Shown piece by piece: positions 1 through 15,740 of a DNA stretch of 64,000 nt. Origin of the DNA: Lyophyllum atratum. Taxonomy: Eukaryota > Basidiomycota > Agaricomycetes > Agaricales > Lyophyllaceae. The notes under the pieces are model-generated. The model was not told where the DNA came from and searched no databases. It was given only the letters and a program-made list of their open reading frames with translations. The position numbers and the translations under genes are program-made. The DNA lies in contig JACGCN010000002.1 of NCBI GenBank assembly GCA_014905825.1, positions 2,914,001 through 2,978,000 on the forward strand, written 5' to 3'. Every line of letters starts with the position of its first letter. The first letter of the stretch is position 1.

Positions 1-751
1 CGGCACATCATCTTCAAAGGCCGTCTAGTCTTGCTGATACTCTGGCGATGCAAGCGCAAGCGCGGGCGCGGGCTGGGGAGGGGTGGTGGTGGGGGCGGGT
101 TAGAAGAGGAGGCGGGGAGGCGGTATTCGTCCAGGGAATAGGACGAGGTCGATGATTATTATTGAAAGTGAGGGTTCAGCAGGAAGTTGGTGCGAGTTGG
201 TGCGAGGCGAGTGCAGGGTCGGGGTCGGTGACAAGCTGGGGTTAAGGCGAGTACAGACCTTCTTCTCCCGGGCTGACATCACAACATTACTGGGAGGAGG
301 GGGAGGAGGATGTGGGGAACGACAAGGCGGGTGACGAGGCAGGTGCAGAAGGGAAAGGGGGGTGCTCGAGTGGGGAATCTGGGGAGTCGAGTGAGAGCGA
401 CAAGGGGGAAGGAAGACCGTGTCTTTTCAAATTTGATGTAGTCCTAGCTTCATAGGATGTGCAATGACATGAAATAGAATGAGACGTCCCAGAACAGCGA
501 GGTTGGATGATGTCGGAGGAGGTGTGAGAGACGGCTGGTGGCGGATATCCTTGGAAAGTGTTTTGGAGAAGACTGACTGGCGTGAATACGGGGTATTGCT
601 GCTAGCGTGGCGTAGAATTCACACAATGATGACAATACAATCAATAATCAAAGTCGATGCAAGAAATTCACATTGCAACACGAAGTAAAAAACAATCTAC
701 AAGAAGCTCAAGTATCTCTAACCTAGAAATCAATGAATCAATGTCAACGCG
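1..751. other. Window edge, no supported gene
   Basis: This stretch follows the 3' end of the first minus-strand gene. It is purine-rich and low in complexity near 60-130 and 290-420. The open frames on both strands are short and look compositional. I see no exon with family-like sequence, and no RNA gene. Confidence 0.5.
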
Positions 752-3522
752 TCATCGTAATGGCAACGGCGATGATGGTGGTGATGAAGAGGTTGGCAAG
801 GAAGGTAGTAGTAATGGCGATGAAGGTGGGGAGGAGGTAGCGGGCAAGGAAGCTCGTAGCAATGGTGAAGAAGGTGGTGAAGACGAGGTTGGTAATGAAG
901 ACTGCGATGGTGAAGGAGGTGGAGACGAGGAGGTTGGCGCGTGGTATGAACGTGCTGAAGCCGAACGTGAAGCGCGAGGGCGAGGGGGCAACGGTGAGGT
1001 CAAGATCGACAGTAAGAGGTCTCGGTCTGCAGATCGACGAGGCTTCTTCCGCTTGGGTGCCAGGTCATCGTTGACGTTTTCCTTTTCCTCCTTGTCGAGA
1101 GGGCGCTTTGTGGCGGTAGCGGCTCCAACTCTAGCGGACGATTTAGAGACTGCAGCTTTGACGGTCTTGAGCACTGTGCTAGAGAGGCCATCCTTGTGTG
1201 AATCCGTCGCTTTCAACTTGGATGTCTCCAGCGAGTATTCCAGTCGCTCATGATAGAAAACGGGCACCCGTGGGTCTCCTTTGCACAACATGACCCTAGA
1301 ATATTGATGAGCAAAGATAACATGAGATTCTGATGTTTTCGAACACCACTCACACGTCTTTGCCACGGCCCTTTATGCGACGCGCGATTCCACAGTAATC
1401 GAGCGGCCCAACAGCATAGTTCTTCGTATGCTGTGTTATGTGTGAGAACAGGAGTTTGCTGCGTTCCTCGTTCCCGATGATCTCGACCTTGACCCGTTTG
1501 GGCTTCACGGGGACGCTCTTCTTTCTAAAAGGAAGTTAGTCTCCACGATAGAGAGTGAAATAATTAGAGGTTACGTTTTGGGATGCACTGGCGTATATTC
1601 AGGATAGTCGGGAGTGTCTGCGGTCGAGTTTTCATAAATAGGAATTATGGACCAGACATTGGTCCTGTTAATGCGGTAAACTGTTGTTGGCTCCCAGTTG
1701 GCTCTAAGTTCCTGTGGGCCCTGAAGAAAAAGTCGTTCATACGCAGTCAAATCGAGCCAGGAGTTAGATGTCGCTGAGACTATTCAAATTAAAACATGTC
1801 CATAACGATACATGAAGAGACTTACATTCAGGCTTTGTGAAATAACGGGTGAGAGCGTTGTCAGAGGTCAAAGGTAGACCTTCAAGGGCAGCTAGACGTG
1901 CCCATGCGTCGTTCCCGAAGATGAGAACTCCCAGATTGAGATCATCGAGCTTGGACAACGCAGCTCGACAAAATTCAGGCTCAAAGACATCGAATGGCAT
2001 GTCTGAATCACCAGGCCGGCGTGCCTGTATGCCGATGGCAGATGCTGCCAATGCTACGGACGTCTGAAATATTTATTGATTACTCGGAGATTCAGAAAAG
2101 TTGAAAAAGAACATACCTTGAAATCCTGAAGCAGGGATTGGAAGCGAGCGCTAAAATGAGAGCGGTCTTTGCCATGAACAAGAAGGCTCTTCGTGTATTC
2201 CAAGCGGTCCTTGTTGTTGACAGCAATGACATAGCCCACCATGTACCTTTTGACGAGTTTCCTGACCAAAAAAATCGTCAACATCTGATGAAAGCGATTT
2301 AGCACACTTTACCATAGTTTCATCTCATCTCCAAATGCCTCGTATACGAACGTATAATAAGCTGCACAGAGGCGTGCGGTGCGGGAGCCAGAATCAAAAA
2401 CCTCGGCCTCGGTGAGGCTTGGAGATAAACCTATTGAGTTTCATCTTAGAGGCAATCAGGAATGTTGATCAGTTTGAACATACCCGCTCGGTGCCATATT
2501 TCGGCAACAGTATAGACCCCAACACCACAGAAAATCCCCTCTGACCTCATAACTTCCATGGCGTTTCCACTGCGGTTAACCTTCTCGTCACGTCTCGACT
2601 GCAGCCACTTGGCGAGCTCGTCCAGGAAGCGAGGGAATTCCGATAATACGTTGGCCCCCTGGGCGGGTAGCTTGTCTCGACTGTTCGCCCAGTGCAGCTA
2701 AGAAAGTGGAAAGAAGAACATAAATCAAATCTGAGTTCTCGAAATGCAAAACGATGCAGGAAGAAAACAAATGACACACCTGAATCATGTTATCGAGCGT
2801 CACGAAAGCCATTATGTACTTTGCAAACTGAAATGCGACGCCGACCTTGAATCCACGGGGCTTGCTAGGGACCTTGGCAATAGATTCATTCCAGTCATCT
2901 TTGCTGTAGATTTGGAGGACAGTGTGCGTGAAAAGTTGAACCTGGGTGCTTCGGTCAGAAAGACATTGGGCGATGTCACTATGCTCAAGGTACGCACCTG
3001 TAACCAATACTCGGCGCCAGTGCGGTCGTTGAATTTGAGGATAACATTACGAGGGTGCGGGAAAACTCCGGTGAGCGTGAGCTTGTGCGATGCAATGGGT
3101 ACAGGGGGAGCTGCACGAGAGGTCGAGTAGTTGGGAGGGTACACAGGTGTTTGTGCACCACATTGCCCCCTAACAATCCTAGTCGAGGAAGCTAGTGGAT
3201 ATACATGCCCAGTGATACCAGCAGGAGGTATAGCATCAGGAGAACGAGACGAAATCGTAGCCTGTGCCTTCTGCTCCTTTCCAGTCGCGTCGACTAAAAT
3301 AGCCTGGAGGATCTTCTCATTCTTTGGTTCACGTTCATTGAAGTCTTGGGCGATTTTTCCGGACTGGAGGCTCTCTTTGATCTCCGGCATGAAGTCCTGA
3401 CAGGAAGAAGCTGTGTGAACAAGCAAGAGAGGTGCCCCAGACACGCGTGAAGAAGAAGTCGCGATGCAAACAGTGACTCGACGCGTTGACATGATATCAG
3501 GCCACCGTGTGACGCGTGACAT
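752..3522 (-). CDS. Orphan multi-exon protein with basic, Ser/Pro-rich tail
   Basis: I do not recognise this protein. About nine minus-strand exons join cleanly. The 5' part (roughly 3522 to 3010) reads through a segment ending TGAEYWLQ. Later exons include KYIMAFVTLDNMIQ, then KRYMVGYVIAVNNKDRLEY, then FGNDAWARLAAL, then WLDLTAYERLFLQGPQEL. The last junction, near 1360-1310, joins RIKGRGKD to VVMLCKGDPRVPV through a GTGAGT donor and a CTAG acceptor. The C-terminus has a basic cluster (APKRKKPRR), a possible nuclear localisation signal, then an imperfect repeat rich in SSSPPSSPL before the stop. An ATG at 3522 or 3492 is the likeliest start; one at 3564 is possible. The head-to-head neighbour is the HNH gene, about 200 bp away. 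Consistent coding frames across many short introns support a real gene; no function is inferred. Confidence 0.6.
770..935 (-). repeat. Imperfect tandem repeat encoding SSSPPSSPL-type units
   Basis: On the plus strand the motif GGTGGTGATGAAGAGG and variants recur four to five times with a spacing of about 40 bases. On the coding minus strand this gives repeated Ser/Pro-rich units at the C-terminus of the orphan gene. It is probably a variable-length minisatellite inside the coding region. Confidence 0.6.
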
Positions 3523-3730
3523 TTGAAGTACTTCCTGACAAAATCTGGTCTCAACATCACACATCTTGCTTTTGTTATACTTTAAAGGTCTCAAATAGTC
3601 AATACCCATCCCAATATCAATACAGTATGCGCGGTTTTCATTCATTTAGCAGCGCGAAAGAGATATGTGGGCAACACAGTGCCCTCAGGTCAAATTCGGT
3701 ACATGAGTCACGTGCCGATTACACGAGTCC

Positions 3731-5100
3731 ATGGGGTCTCCATCAAAATATTTCACTCCCAGCATCTCGGCGACCATGAGCCGGCTGTTCTTGGCAGCTT
3801 GTCGCTCCGGCTTTCCATAACTGGTCGATGCCGCAGAGAAGATTATCAACGAAAAGTTCGCGCCCGATTCCCGCAGTACCTATACATACAAAAAAGATTC
3901 CGAAGAGATATCTGCGGAACTAGATAAAGTCATGATCGCCATGCTCGCCTGCGCCGAAGAATGCGGAGGCGAGAGCGGAAAACGTTACGTGGCGTCCGCC
4001 ATCTTGACATGTTCCGGGGAAGAAGATGTGGTTGCAGCGCTCGCAGCCCTCGGTACGACATGGCTCACTCACCTTTTGTTTATTTGTCAGTCCAACCATC
4101 TTCTTATGAACGGAAACCAATATTTTCCTTAGTCAAAACAAGCAACAAGCTCAATAAAACAACTTCTGGATTTGCCACCCCGACAGTCGACAAAACGGCA
4201 ACCCATCTTTTAGAAGGAGTAGGCAACAGGAAGAAGTCATTTCGAGACGATGTGCGTAGACTCCTCTTGGAGCAAATGTTGTTTTGTTGACTTCCCGCTC
4301 AAGCTGCTGATGCGAGACGGATATACGTGTGTTTTAACAGGGTATCAAGATTCCTCGCACCCTAAGCGAGCTCAAGGAATCCCAAAAGTTCCCTTGGTCG
4401 GCGCTCACATACTTCGCAGAGCGATTGGTGAATTTGACAAGGACCATAACTCGAAATCCGTGAGTCGTCTTTTCTTCAATGTACATAAGTTGCTCACTAG
4501 ATGTCGTTGACTATATGTCTAGTTCAAGTCCGCTGTCACAACGTTTGACATACTCGTCAATTTTACCCGTCTTCCAGTCCAAACACTTGAAGAATTGCAT
4601 GACAAACTCGACCACCCGTCAAATGGCTTGACCCTCCAACATGATGCACACGATGCGTTTGATGACTTTAATTGGTGCTTGAAGGAAACAGCGGTCAGGT
4701 TCATGATCCTCCATTGATTTCTTCAAGCTGATGAGGCATTCAGAAGGAGCATGTATACGATTTGAGAATTTTCAAGGATGAAGGTATACTGCGCCAGCCT
4801 GAAGATAATCGCATCTCTTTCGAGGACCACAGCAATGATTTCCTTCCGGACTCCACTCGCAAGAGGAAGGCTCCCGTCGATCTGCCGGATCCTCACAACA
4901 TTGCAATACATGCTGCCATAGCCGGAATTTTGAACATGAGTGGTGCAGGGAGATTTTTCGACGAGCTCTTGGACAAATATAAAGACGACGAGGGAAACGT
5001 TCCTGCTGTGCGATCCTGGCCAGAGCTAGAGACGTTGATGGTGAAAGAATCTCTGACTGAATTGGTTACTCAGGGATTACAGTCAGTCAAGGTGTATTGA
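3731..5100 (+). CDS. HNH endonuclease-domain protein (possible early in-frame stop)
   Basis: Member of a family common in basidiomycetes with a C-terminal HNH nuclease-like domain. The core reads LLMRDGYTCVLTGYQDSS, then VGAHILRRAIGEFD, then HDAFDDFNWCLKET, which supply the conserved Cys, His and Asp positions. The C-terminus DLPDPHNIAIHAAIAGILNM plus GAGRFFDELLDKYKDD is the usual end of the family. Introns: GTCAGT near 4088 to TTAG near 4132; GTGCGT near 4252 to CAAG near 4303; GTGAGTCG at about 4459 to CTAG at about 4522; and a short one near 4693-4741. In the frame of the first coding exon, an ATG at 3731 is followed by a TAA at 3818-3820, just before LVDAAEKII. The gene therefore has an unseen 5' intron, starts elsewhere, or is broken. 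All downstream exons are open. The substrate and role of this family are unknown to me. Confidence 0.75.
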
Positions 5101-5945
5101 ATCCTGTTCATACCGTATTGCTACGTGTTTGTGATCCCTGCTGTACATGTAACCCAGGACGCTGTAAATCTTCTCTATACTGAGCTCTTGTTAATGCCTT
5201 GCACGAAACAATGATGGAAGTTTATACTACTCCAACGGTGGTTCGTAAACTCTCGAGATCGTTATTTGTTTCGCTACTAGGTTTTAGCTGACGCCGCTGT
5301 CGCGCCAACTCGTCCCTCTGTCTCTTCAGGGCTCTCACTCACAGGTCCTAGTACTGTAAGCCCGTTTTCTCGAGAGTAACTGCAAGTACGTGCCGGTTAC
5401 TTCGAAAACCAGTAGGCCAAGCTTGTCCAAATCGGACAAGATACGTATTCTTCACAGAGGTAGATAGTGACCGCGGACTCGTGAGAGTCGTAGGAGAGCG
5501 AATCAGAAAGTTATGAAGAGTAGAACCCAATGAAGAGAGCTGGCGCGTGCCGTTGGTCAGACGCACCACCGCATCATAAGGGGCATGCGCCATACAAGTA
5601 ATCTGATGTCCGCGGTTCATGTAGTTGAGGATACAATTGGGCTACGACTAGATATCGGGTTACACTTTCAATTCCGGCAATGTAAGATGCACCCTTCATC
5701 TTTTCCTCTGGCACATGTGCTCTCCAATAGACAATTGTTGTGGCGATCGATAACATATCTTCGGAGACACCAGACAGTGTCAGTACTAGTGATTCTTCAG
5801 GGTCGAATCGTATAGTTACAGGTATCCGCAGCGTATGACTAGTAGGTGTAAGGTAATTGTGAATGTAAGTAGGTTGCACAGCAATGCACGATATCAGTAT
5901 GCATGACCTGGATAGCGCTCCCGAGTCTTCTCTCGTTCCTCCCAC
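5101..5945. other. Intergenic, convergent 3' ends of HNH gene and SMC5
   Basis: Spacer between the stop of the plus-strand HNH gene and the stop of the minus-strand SMC5 gene. It has short open frames on both strands but none with recognisable sequence. It presumably holds both 3' UTRs; I cannot point to a defined terminator. Confidence 0.5.
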
Positions 5946-10805
<4,860 letters not shown>

Positions 10806-11247
10806 CGGCCGCGTATTTGACGCGCGAGGAACGTAACAACAGAGTAATGGGGGAGAGGGAGCTACAAGGGAGCTGGTATCGACGCGTTGTGAGGGATGAA
10901 TTTCTTGTTTGGTCGTAATTACGATTTAGGGCGGGTCTTTTCCTGACAAGCTTTTGCAGATTCACCTTCCTCACATGCACTCGTCCTCCTCGGCGTCTCA
11001 TAACTCATCTTGAAATAGTACTCAGCTCGTATAGGCAGCAACAAATTTTCCGCAACTTTCAGCAGGCCCAACAGATCAAACGCATTTGAGGCATATATTG
11101 ACCTTTACTTGATTTAGAACCCTTAGCAATACATGCACAAAGTTCTTCCTCGTACATAGCACGCTGATAGCCTGTTTAATTTTGTTCAACGTTCATAGCG
11201 TTTCTCAGCGGTCTTCAGGATATCTAGCTCCTGCCCCTAATGTTTCT
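10806..11247. other. Divergent promoter region between SMC5 and DUF5745 gene
   Basis: The two genes are transcribed away from each other, so this 442-bp spacer must contain both promoters. I see no clear TATA box. A plus-strand frame open from 11182 begins with TTG, not ATG, and is treated as 5' leader. Confidence 0.5.
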
Positions 11248-12266
11248 ATGTCTGCGTACACAAATAACAGCGACTACAAGGCCCTGGTGAGGCAGCTGAA
11301 TGCCCTTCTCGACGCGCTGCACATCCCAATTCCTTTGGAATCTCCGACAGAACTTACCCCATCTCTCCTTATCGCTATCCTGGAATCATTGCTCTCCACG
11401 CGCATCCCCCAAGATATCAACCCGCCAACGCGTGAAAACATAAGCCTGCAAAATACGAAACTTTTCCTTGGTATCCTCGAGACCGATGTCCTTAAAATAG
11501 ACGTCGGCTTGAGCAATATCGACCCCCGGAGACTTGCCATCGGAGAACAGGAAGAGTGTGGATATGTCGGTGAGCTTCTTTGCTGGGTAGGCCGCAGGCT
11601 CGGCCATATTACGAGCGAGGACCCGTTCGAATTGGATGATGAGCCACCATCGAGGGCCGGTCACACACAATCGTACTCGCCTTCGACATCGACAGCGACG
11701 AGGAAGACGTTCACCACATCCAGTTTCTCCATGCACCTCCGTAGCGACTCGAACACGAGCCTAGAATCTTACAGACCCTCGACTCCGACCCCGAAATCGA
11801 CACCCCGGCCGTTATCAAGGCCAAGGTGTATACACGAGATTTCAACACCGTCTGTGATTCTCTCGCCCAATCTGGACAGCCCGCCTACGAAGGGGCAGAG
11901 CTTCTGCGACTGTCCAGACTCGCCGACACCTTCGCGCAAACCCCATGTGCGTTATACGGGGTACATCTCACCCGTCGACGAAGAACTTGAGCTCTTGTCG
12001 TTCGAGCGTAGCCGGAGCATGTCAAGGACGGAGACGGTCAACGAGAGTCATGATGTGCGTCACCCTTCTTAGATTTGATCTACTTCTGTTCCATTTACCA
12101 GTTTTCCTTGGACACCCCACTTTAGACTCAATCGGAATCAACGCACTCACTGCTTGCGCTCCGCGAGTCCCGTGCACACACCCTCGCACTATATCAGGAG
12201 CGCGCACGTTTGTTGGAAGAGCTGGCATGGCTCGAACAAGAAAGTCTTCGACATCCTGAGCGTTGA
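11248..12266 (+). CDS. DUF5745-domain protein
   Basis: Two-exon gene. The ATG at 11248 gives MSAYTNNSDYKALVRQLNAL, and a helical N-terminal region of about 110 residues follows (ALLDALHIPIPLESPTELTP, then LLIAILESLLSTRIP). I recognise this as the fungal DUF5745 region. The middle is Ser/Thr/Pro-rich and probably disordered (SYSPSTSTATRKTF, STPTPKSTPRPLSRPR). Exon 1 ends at 12054 before a GTGCGT donor and exon 2 starts at 12126 after TTTAG. Exon 2 encodes a heptad-like end (LLALRESRAHTLALYQERAR, then LLEELAWLEQESLRHPER), probably a short coiled coil, and stops with TGA at 12264-12266. I know no firm biochemical function; an association with centrosome or spindle-pole proteins would be speculation. 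Confidence 0.75.
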
Positions 12267-13397
12267 CACGTATTCCCTGCTTTGCCCCGAGTTCCCAAGG
12301 GTTGGTGTATCCTGCGAGATATGCTAACATCCGTGAACCGCCTCTCAGGCCACACGCCCTACAGATTTAGGTCGTGCCGCGAGCCTTTCTAGAGCTAATC
12401 GTATCAGATCAGCACGACGAAACTTCTGATTGTGGTGCGTAGCGCGCCTTGATGATGACATTCTCGGCTTGAGCAATTATCATAGGCTTCAAAAGTAGGT
12501 AGCCTATTTCATGTAATAATTCTGAAGGGGTCGGTTCTTGGTTAGTTTGTTTTGGTACTTAATTATGGATATTACTAGGGATCTTAGGGGATGTAATCGA
12601 CATGTATGTATAGACTCGACATACGGTGAATGTCTTTCGTTTGAAATGGGAAAAGAGTTAGAGCGTGTAATTCAAGACAGTGCTTGAAAGTTGAAGCCAC
12701 TGCGTCGGGCAACGCCATGAGGGGTCCACCATTTTTCAATTCGGGTCGATGGAGGTCGAGGGCTCTGTCCACCTCCAATGTTCTCACAATTGCCGCTACC
12801 TCCAGCACTCCTACTTCCACCGCCGCCCACCCTGTACCCATACATAGATTCCACTACCAACCGAAGCGAACATCTATGTATGCACGGGGAGTCGGAGCGC
12901 GTTTGGTGGGCAGCCACGACTTGTTCTCTCGCTTTAGAAGGAGTGGGGTGATCATGGACCAGGGAAAAAGCACATGAGGTACCTACCGTTCTGCGCATCT
13001 TGCGATGGTTTTCAGTCGGAATTGTAGGTGTGGCATATATGATATAAGTAATCGAAAAACATGGACGTTATCAGTGCTTGTCAGGACCTTCTGTTGACCA
13101 AATTAGTGGCTAAGTTATGAGAACGTGGTGGGGTGGACAATTGAAGTACTGCCATCTAATATGTTAGTAGCCGCTATCAGCACGCGGAAGAATGAGTAGA
13201 CCATGTTAAGTTACTAGATCTAATCTCCTAGACAAGATAAGATCAACACTTCGAACTCGGAATGCCATGCCAGTGATCTGTCTATCTACGACGATGTGTT
13301 CACTGGGTTCTTTTTCTCGCAAGCTGAGTTTCTCTCGTCTCAGCAGCCATGGGGTTCCTACGCCCCCCGAGCCCAGAGTTCCAACCAAAAGAAGTAA
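12267..13397. other. Intergenic, no supported gene
   Basis: About 1.1 kb without a convincing exon on either strand. A 20-odd-base stretch near 13170-13195 (TATCAGCACGCGGAAGAATG) recurs with one mismatch near 17365-17385, so the region may contain remains of a dispersed repeat. Confidence 0.4.
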
Positions 13398-13678
13398 CAG
13401 CCTCTTCAGTGTATAGTATATACCCTCGAGTCGAGCGTCGACTCGGACACGGCCTCATCAGCTCCTACCACCTCCTCGGGAAGCACTCTTCCCGGACCCG
13501 GAGCTATTTCTGGGAAAGTCATACTCGCTCTTGGAAAGCTGACTCTGCGAAGTGCAGAGTATATTATAATATGCCGACGGCTTAGTGTCATTGCCTCTAA
13601 GCTCTTGCAAGAGAGTACTTTGGATGCTAAAGCAATGGAACGCATGTACGACGATCTTCTGGAAATTTCAGGGTGAGC
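13398..13678 (+). pseudogene. Orphan gene fragment with GxxSGKxILALGK motif
   Basis: An open plus-strand frame reads YTLESSVDSDTASSAPTTSS, then GSTLPGPGAISGKVILALGK, then SAEYIIICRRLSVIASKLLQ, ending MERMYDDLLEISG before a TGA. There is no ATG in frame after the upstream TAA, so it would have to be an internal exon or a decapitated copy. The segment is homologous to the plus-strand frame at 46014-46140 (SLESSITSSTAFTTTTSPGS, then TIPGRGALSGKAILAL), at roughly half identity over about 45 residues. The function of this family is not known to me. It lies just upstream of a second broken gene and the MITE pair, in a zone that looks like decaying DNA. Confidence 0.45.
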
Positions 13679-13749
13679 CGCGGCTGCTATTCAATGTTCA
13701 TGCAAAGATACTAAGCGAGGTGGAATGGGTAAGGTAGGTATGTACCCGA

Positions 13750-14205
13750 ATACCATCAGAGACCGGGCCATGCAACTCCTAGCCGTGTGTGCAGTGATGA
13801 TGGCGGCGTCATCGGTGTCCTCGACATCGCCACCGTTTTCCACGACACCCTTGGTAATGCTCAGCGACGATCTTCCGCTTCCGAGAAACTGCTTAGTGCC
13901 ATGGCTGGACTCCAAGCAGACTCGGCTCGGATGGCTCCGACTCGGACATGTTGCCTGGGCCGAGATGCTTCGCGAGAAGACTGCGTTGCCCGACTTGGCC
14001 GGCATCATGAGCTCGCGCACCCAACGAGCCACCGTCCGTCCAAGAGATACTGTGCCCGAGGTGGCGCAACTGATACTGGAAAAGGATATCTCGGCTGTTT
14101 GTATATTGGAAGAAGCTGGTCCAGTGCCATCTGGCGCTGTTCAACGGCCTTCCAAAATTGCCGGAATTTTCACTTCAAAAGACTAATCGCATCCGGCGTC
14201 GCGTA
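13750..14205 (+). pseudogene. Frameshifted remnant of a CBS-domain (CBS/PB1-type) protein gene
   Basis: Two frames together reproduce the middle of a multi-CBS protein. One (from about 13790) reads SDDGGVIGVLDIATVFHDTL followed by RRSSASEKLLSAMAGLQADS, the end of a second CBS domain and its linker. A different frame (from about 13935) then gives WAEMLREKTALPDLAGIMSS, RTQRATVRPRDTVPEVAQLI, EKDISAVCILEE and RPSKIAGIFTSKD, the start of a third CBS domain. A third frame carries LIASGVA. The order matches that of fungal CBS/PB1 proteins, but at least two frame changes without plausible introns break the reading. The N-terminal CBS region and the PB1 part are missing. Homology ends about 25 bp before the first MITE. 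CBS domains bind adenine nucleotides; this copy is unlikely to be functional. Confidence 0.65.
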
Positions 14206-14233
14206 GCGCGATCACCAAATGAAGGTGGTATTA

Positions 14234-14922
14234 GCCCCGTTCAAAGTTGAGCCACGACTTTCGTGGTCGCGGTCGTGGCTCATCACCTGACCATAATTTT
14301 GACAGTCCGCCGGAGGCTGCCGTGTGACCCTCTGTGACCTTACCACCCATGGTTTCGACGCGCAATGACGCCTGGTGAAAATCTGCGTCGACTATGCCTT
14401 GCTGAGTCTGCAGTGTGTTAAAAACTTCGATTTTTACGAAATCTTATGCCTGGAGTGCTTGAATTTTTTCCCCCATTTTTAACACCTAAAAGCATTGTAA
14501 AAGTAAGTAAAAGTCAGTCAGGAAAACTACTCAATGACTCATGGCATGGGGGTAACACAACATGTACCGATGGAGCAAAGATGTCTTAATAAATTAGATT
14601 GGCATATTAAAATCAGCCTTGACAGGTAGCCTTGAATATTTCAGACAATTGACCAGCTACTAAACATGTTTTGACTTCAAAATAATATGAAATAAACTAC
14701 TTTGAGGCCTGGAGTGTAAAACAGACATGTTTCATAATTCTGAGATGTGACGCAGCTCTCGCTGACTCGCGCGTAGAAATATGCGCGTCGCTGGCTAGGA
14801 CTTGGCGTCGTCGCGACGCGTTGTAACGCCTGCGCCGGTGTTAGAAGCGGACTCCGAAAATAACGTCAGGTGACGAGCCGCGACCGCAACCACGAAAGTC
14901 GTGGCTCAACTTTGAACGGGGC
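14234..14922 (+). mobile_element. MITE copy 1, TA-flanked, ~57-bp terminal inverted repeats
   Basis: The element begins GCCCCGTTCAAAGTTGAGCC and ends with its inverse, GGCTCAACTTTGAACGGGGC. The inverted termini match over about 57 bases with three mismatches. TA dinucleotides flank both ends (14232-14233 and 14923-14924), as expected for a Tc1/mariner-type target duplication. Each terminus contains a small perfect palindrome, CCACGA-CTT-TCGTGG. The interior is non-coding and AT-rich. The absence of an ORF and the length of 689 bp fit a non-autonomous miniature element. Confidence 0.88.
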
Positions 14923-14961
14923 TATTGTCAGGTATCATTGTCACCAAAAACAAAACTAGTA

Positions 14962-15652
14962 GCCCCGTTCAAAGTTGAGCCACGACTTTCGTGGTCGCGG
15001 TCGCGGCTCGTCACATGATGCTATTTTCGGAGTCCGCTTCTAACACAGGCGCAGGCGTTACAACGCGTCGCGACGACGATAAACAGCGACGCGCATTCCT
15101 ACGCGCGAGTCGGGGAGCGCTGCATCACATCTCCGAATCACCAAATATGTTCATCCTACGCTCTAGGCCTCGAAGTAATATAATCCATATCAGTTTGAGT
15201 TTTAAACGCGTGTTCGAACCTACCAGTACTGATCATATCTGAAATATATAAGGCTATCCGTCAAGATTCCTTTCGATATGCTCCTTCAACTTATAAAAAC
15301 ATCTCTGTTTCAAGGATATACTTTGTGTTGCCCTCATGCCTTGACTTATTGAGTGGCATTCCTGACTGACTGTTACTTACTTTGCAATACTTTTATGTGT
15401 TAAAAAAAATTGGGAAAAAAATGCCAAGCACTCGAGATATAAGATTTCGCAAAAATCAGAGTTTTTAGCACACTGCAGACTCAGCAAGGCGCACTTGACG
15501 CGGGTTTTCACCAGGCGTCGTTGCGCGTCGAGATCATGGGTGTCAAGGTCACAGAGGGTCACACGGCAGCCTCCGGCGGACTATCAAAATTATGGTCAGG
15601 TGATGAGCCGCGACCGCGACCACGAAAGTCGTGGCTCAACTTTGAACGGGGC
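14962..15652 (-). mobile_element. MITE copy 2, inverted relative to copy 1
   Basis: It has the same termini as copy 1 and is also flanked by TA (14960-14961 and 15653-15654). Its left end continues into the sequence found next to the right terminus of copy 1 (the GCTTCTAACAC...GCGCAGGCGTTACAACGCGTC region). Its right end repeats the left interior of copy 1 in reverse complement (the ...GACTCAGCAAGG...GGCGGACTATCAAAATTATGG region). So it is a full second copy in the opposite orientation, 691 bp long, diverged from copy 1 at many positions. The spacer between the copies is about 39 bp including both TAs. The downstream gene starts about 90 bp after it. Confidence 0.88.
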
Positions 15653-15740
15653 TACTAAAGATAAGGAACAATGGGAATTGGGAGTTTCCATGTAAGCCCG
15701 ATCACGGCACGTGTCCCTGCACTAGGTTTAAAGACCTTGA

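Noticed and set aside
5348..5945. Minus-strand open frames downstream of SMC5
   Set aside because: No family-like sequence, no consistent splicing, and they lie in the 3' region of two converging genes.
11182..11247. Upstream extension of the DUF5745 gene
   Set aside because: The frame is open but begins with TTG; the first ATG is at 11248, near the conserved DYKALVRQ start.
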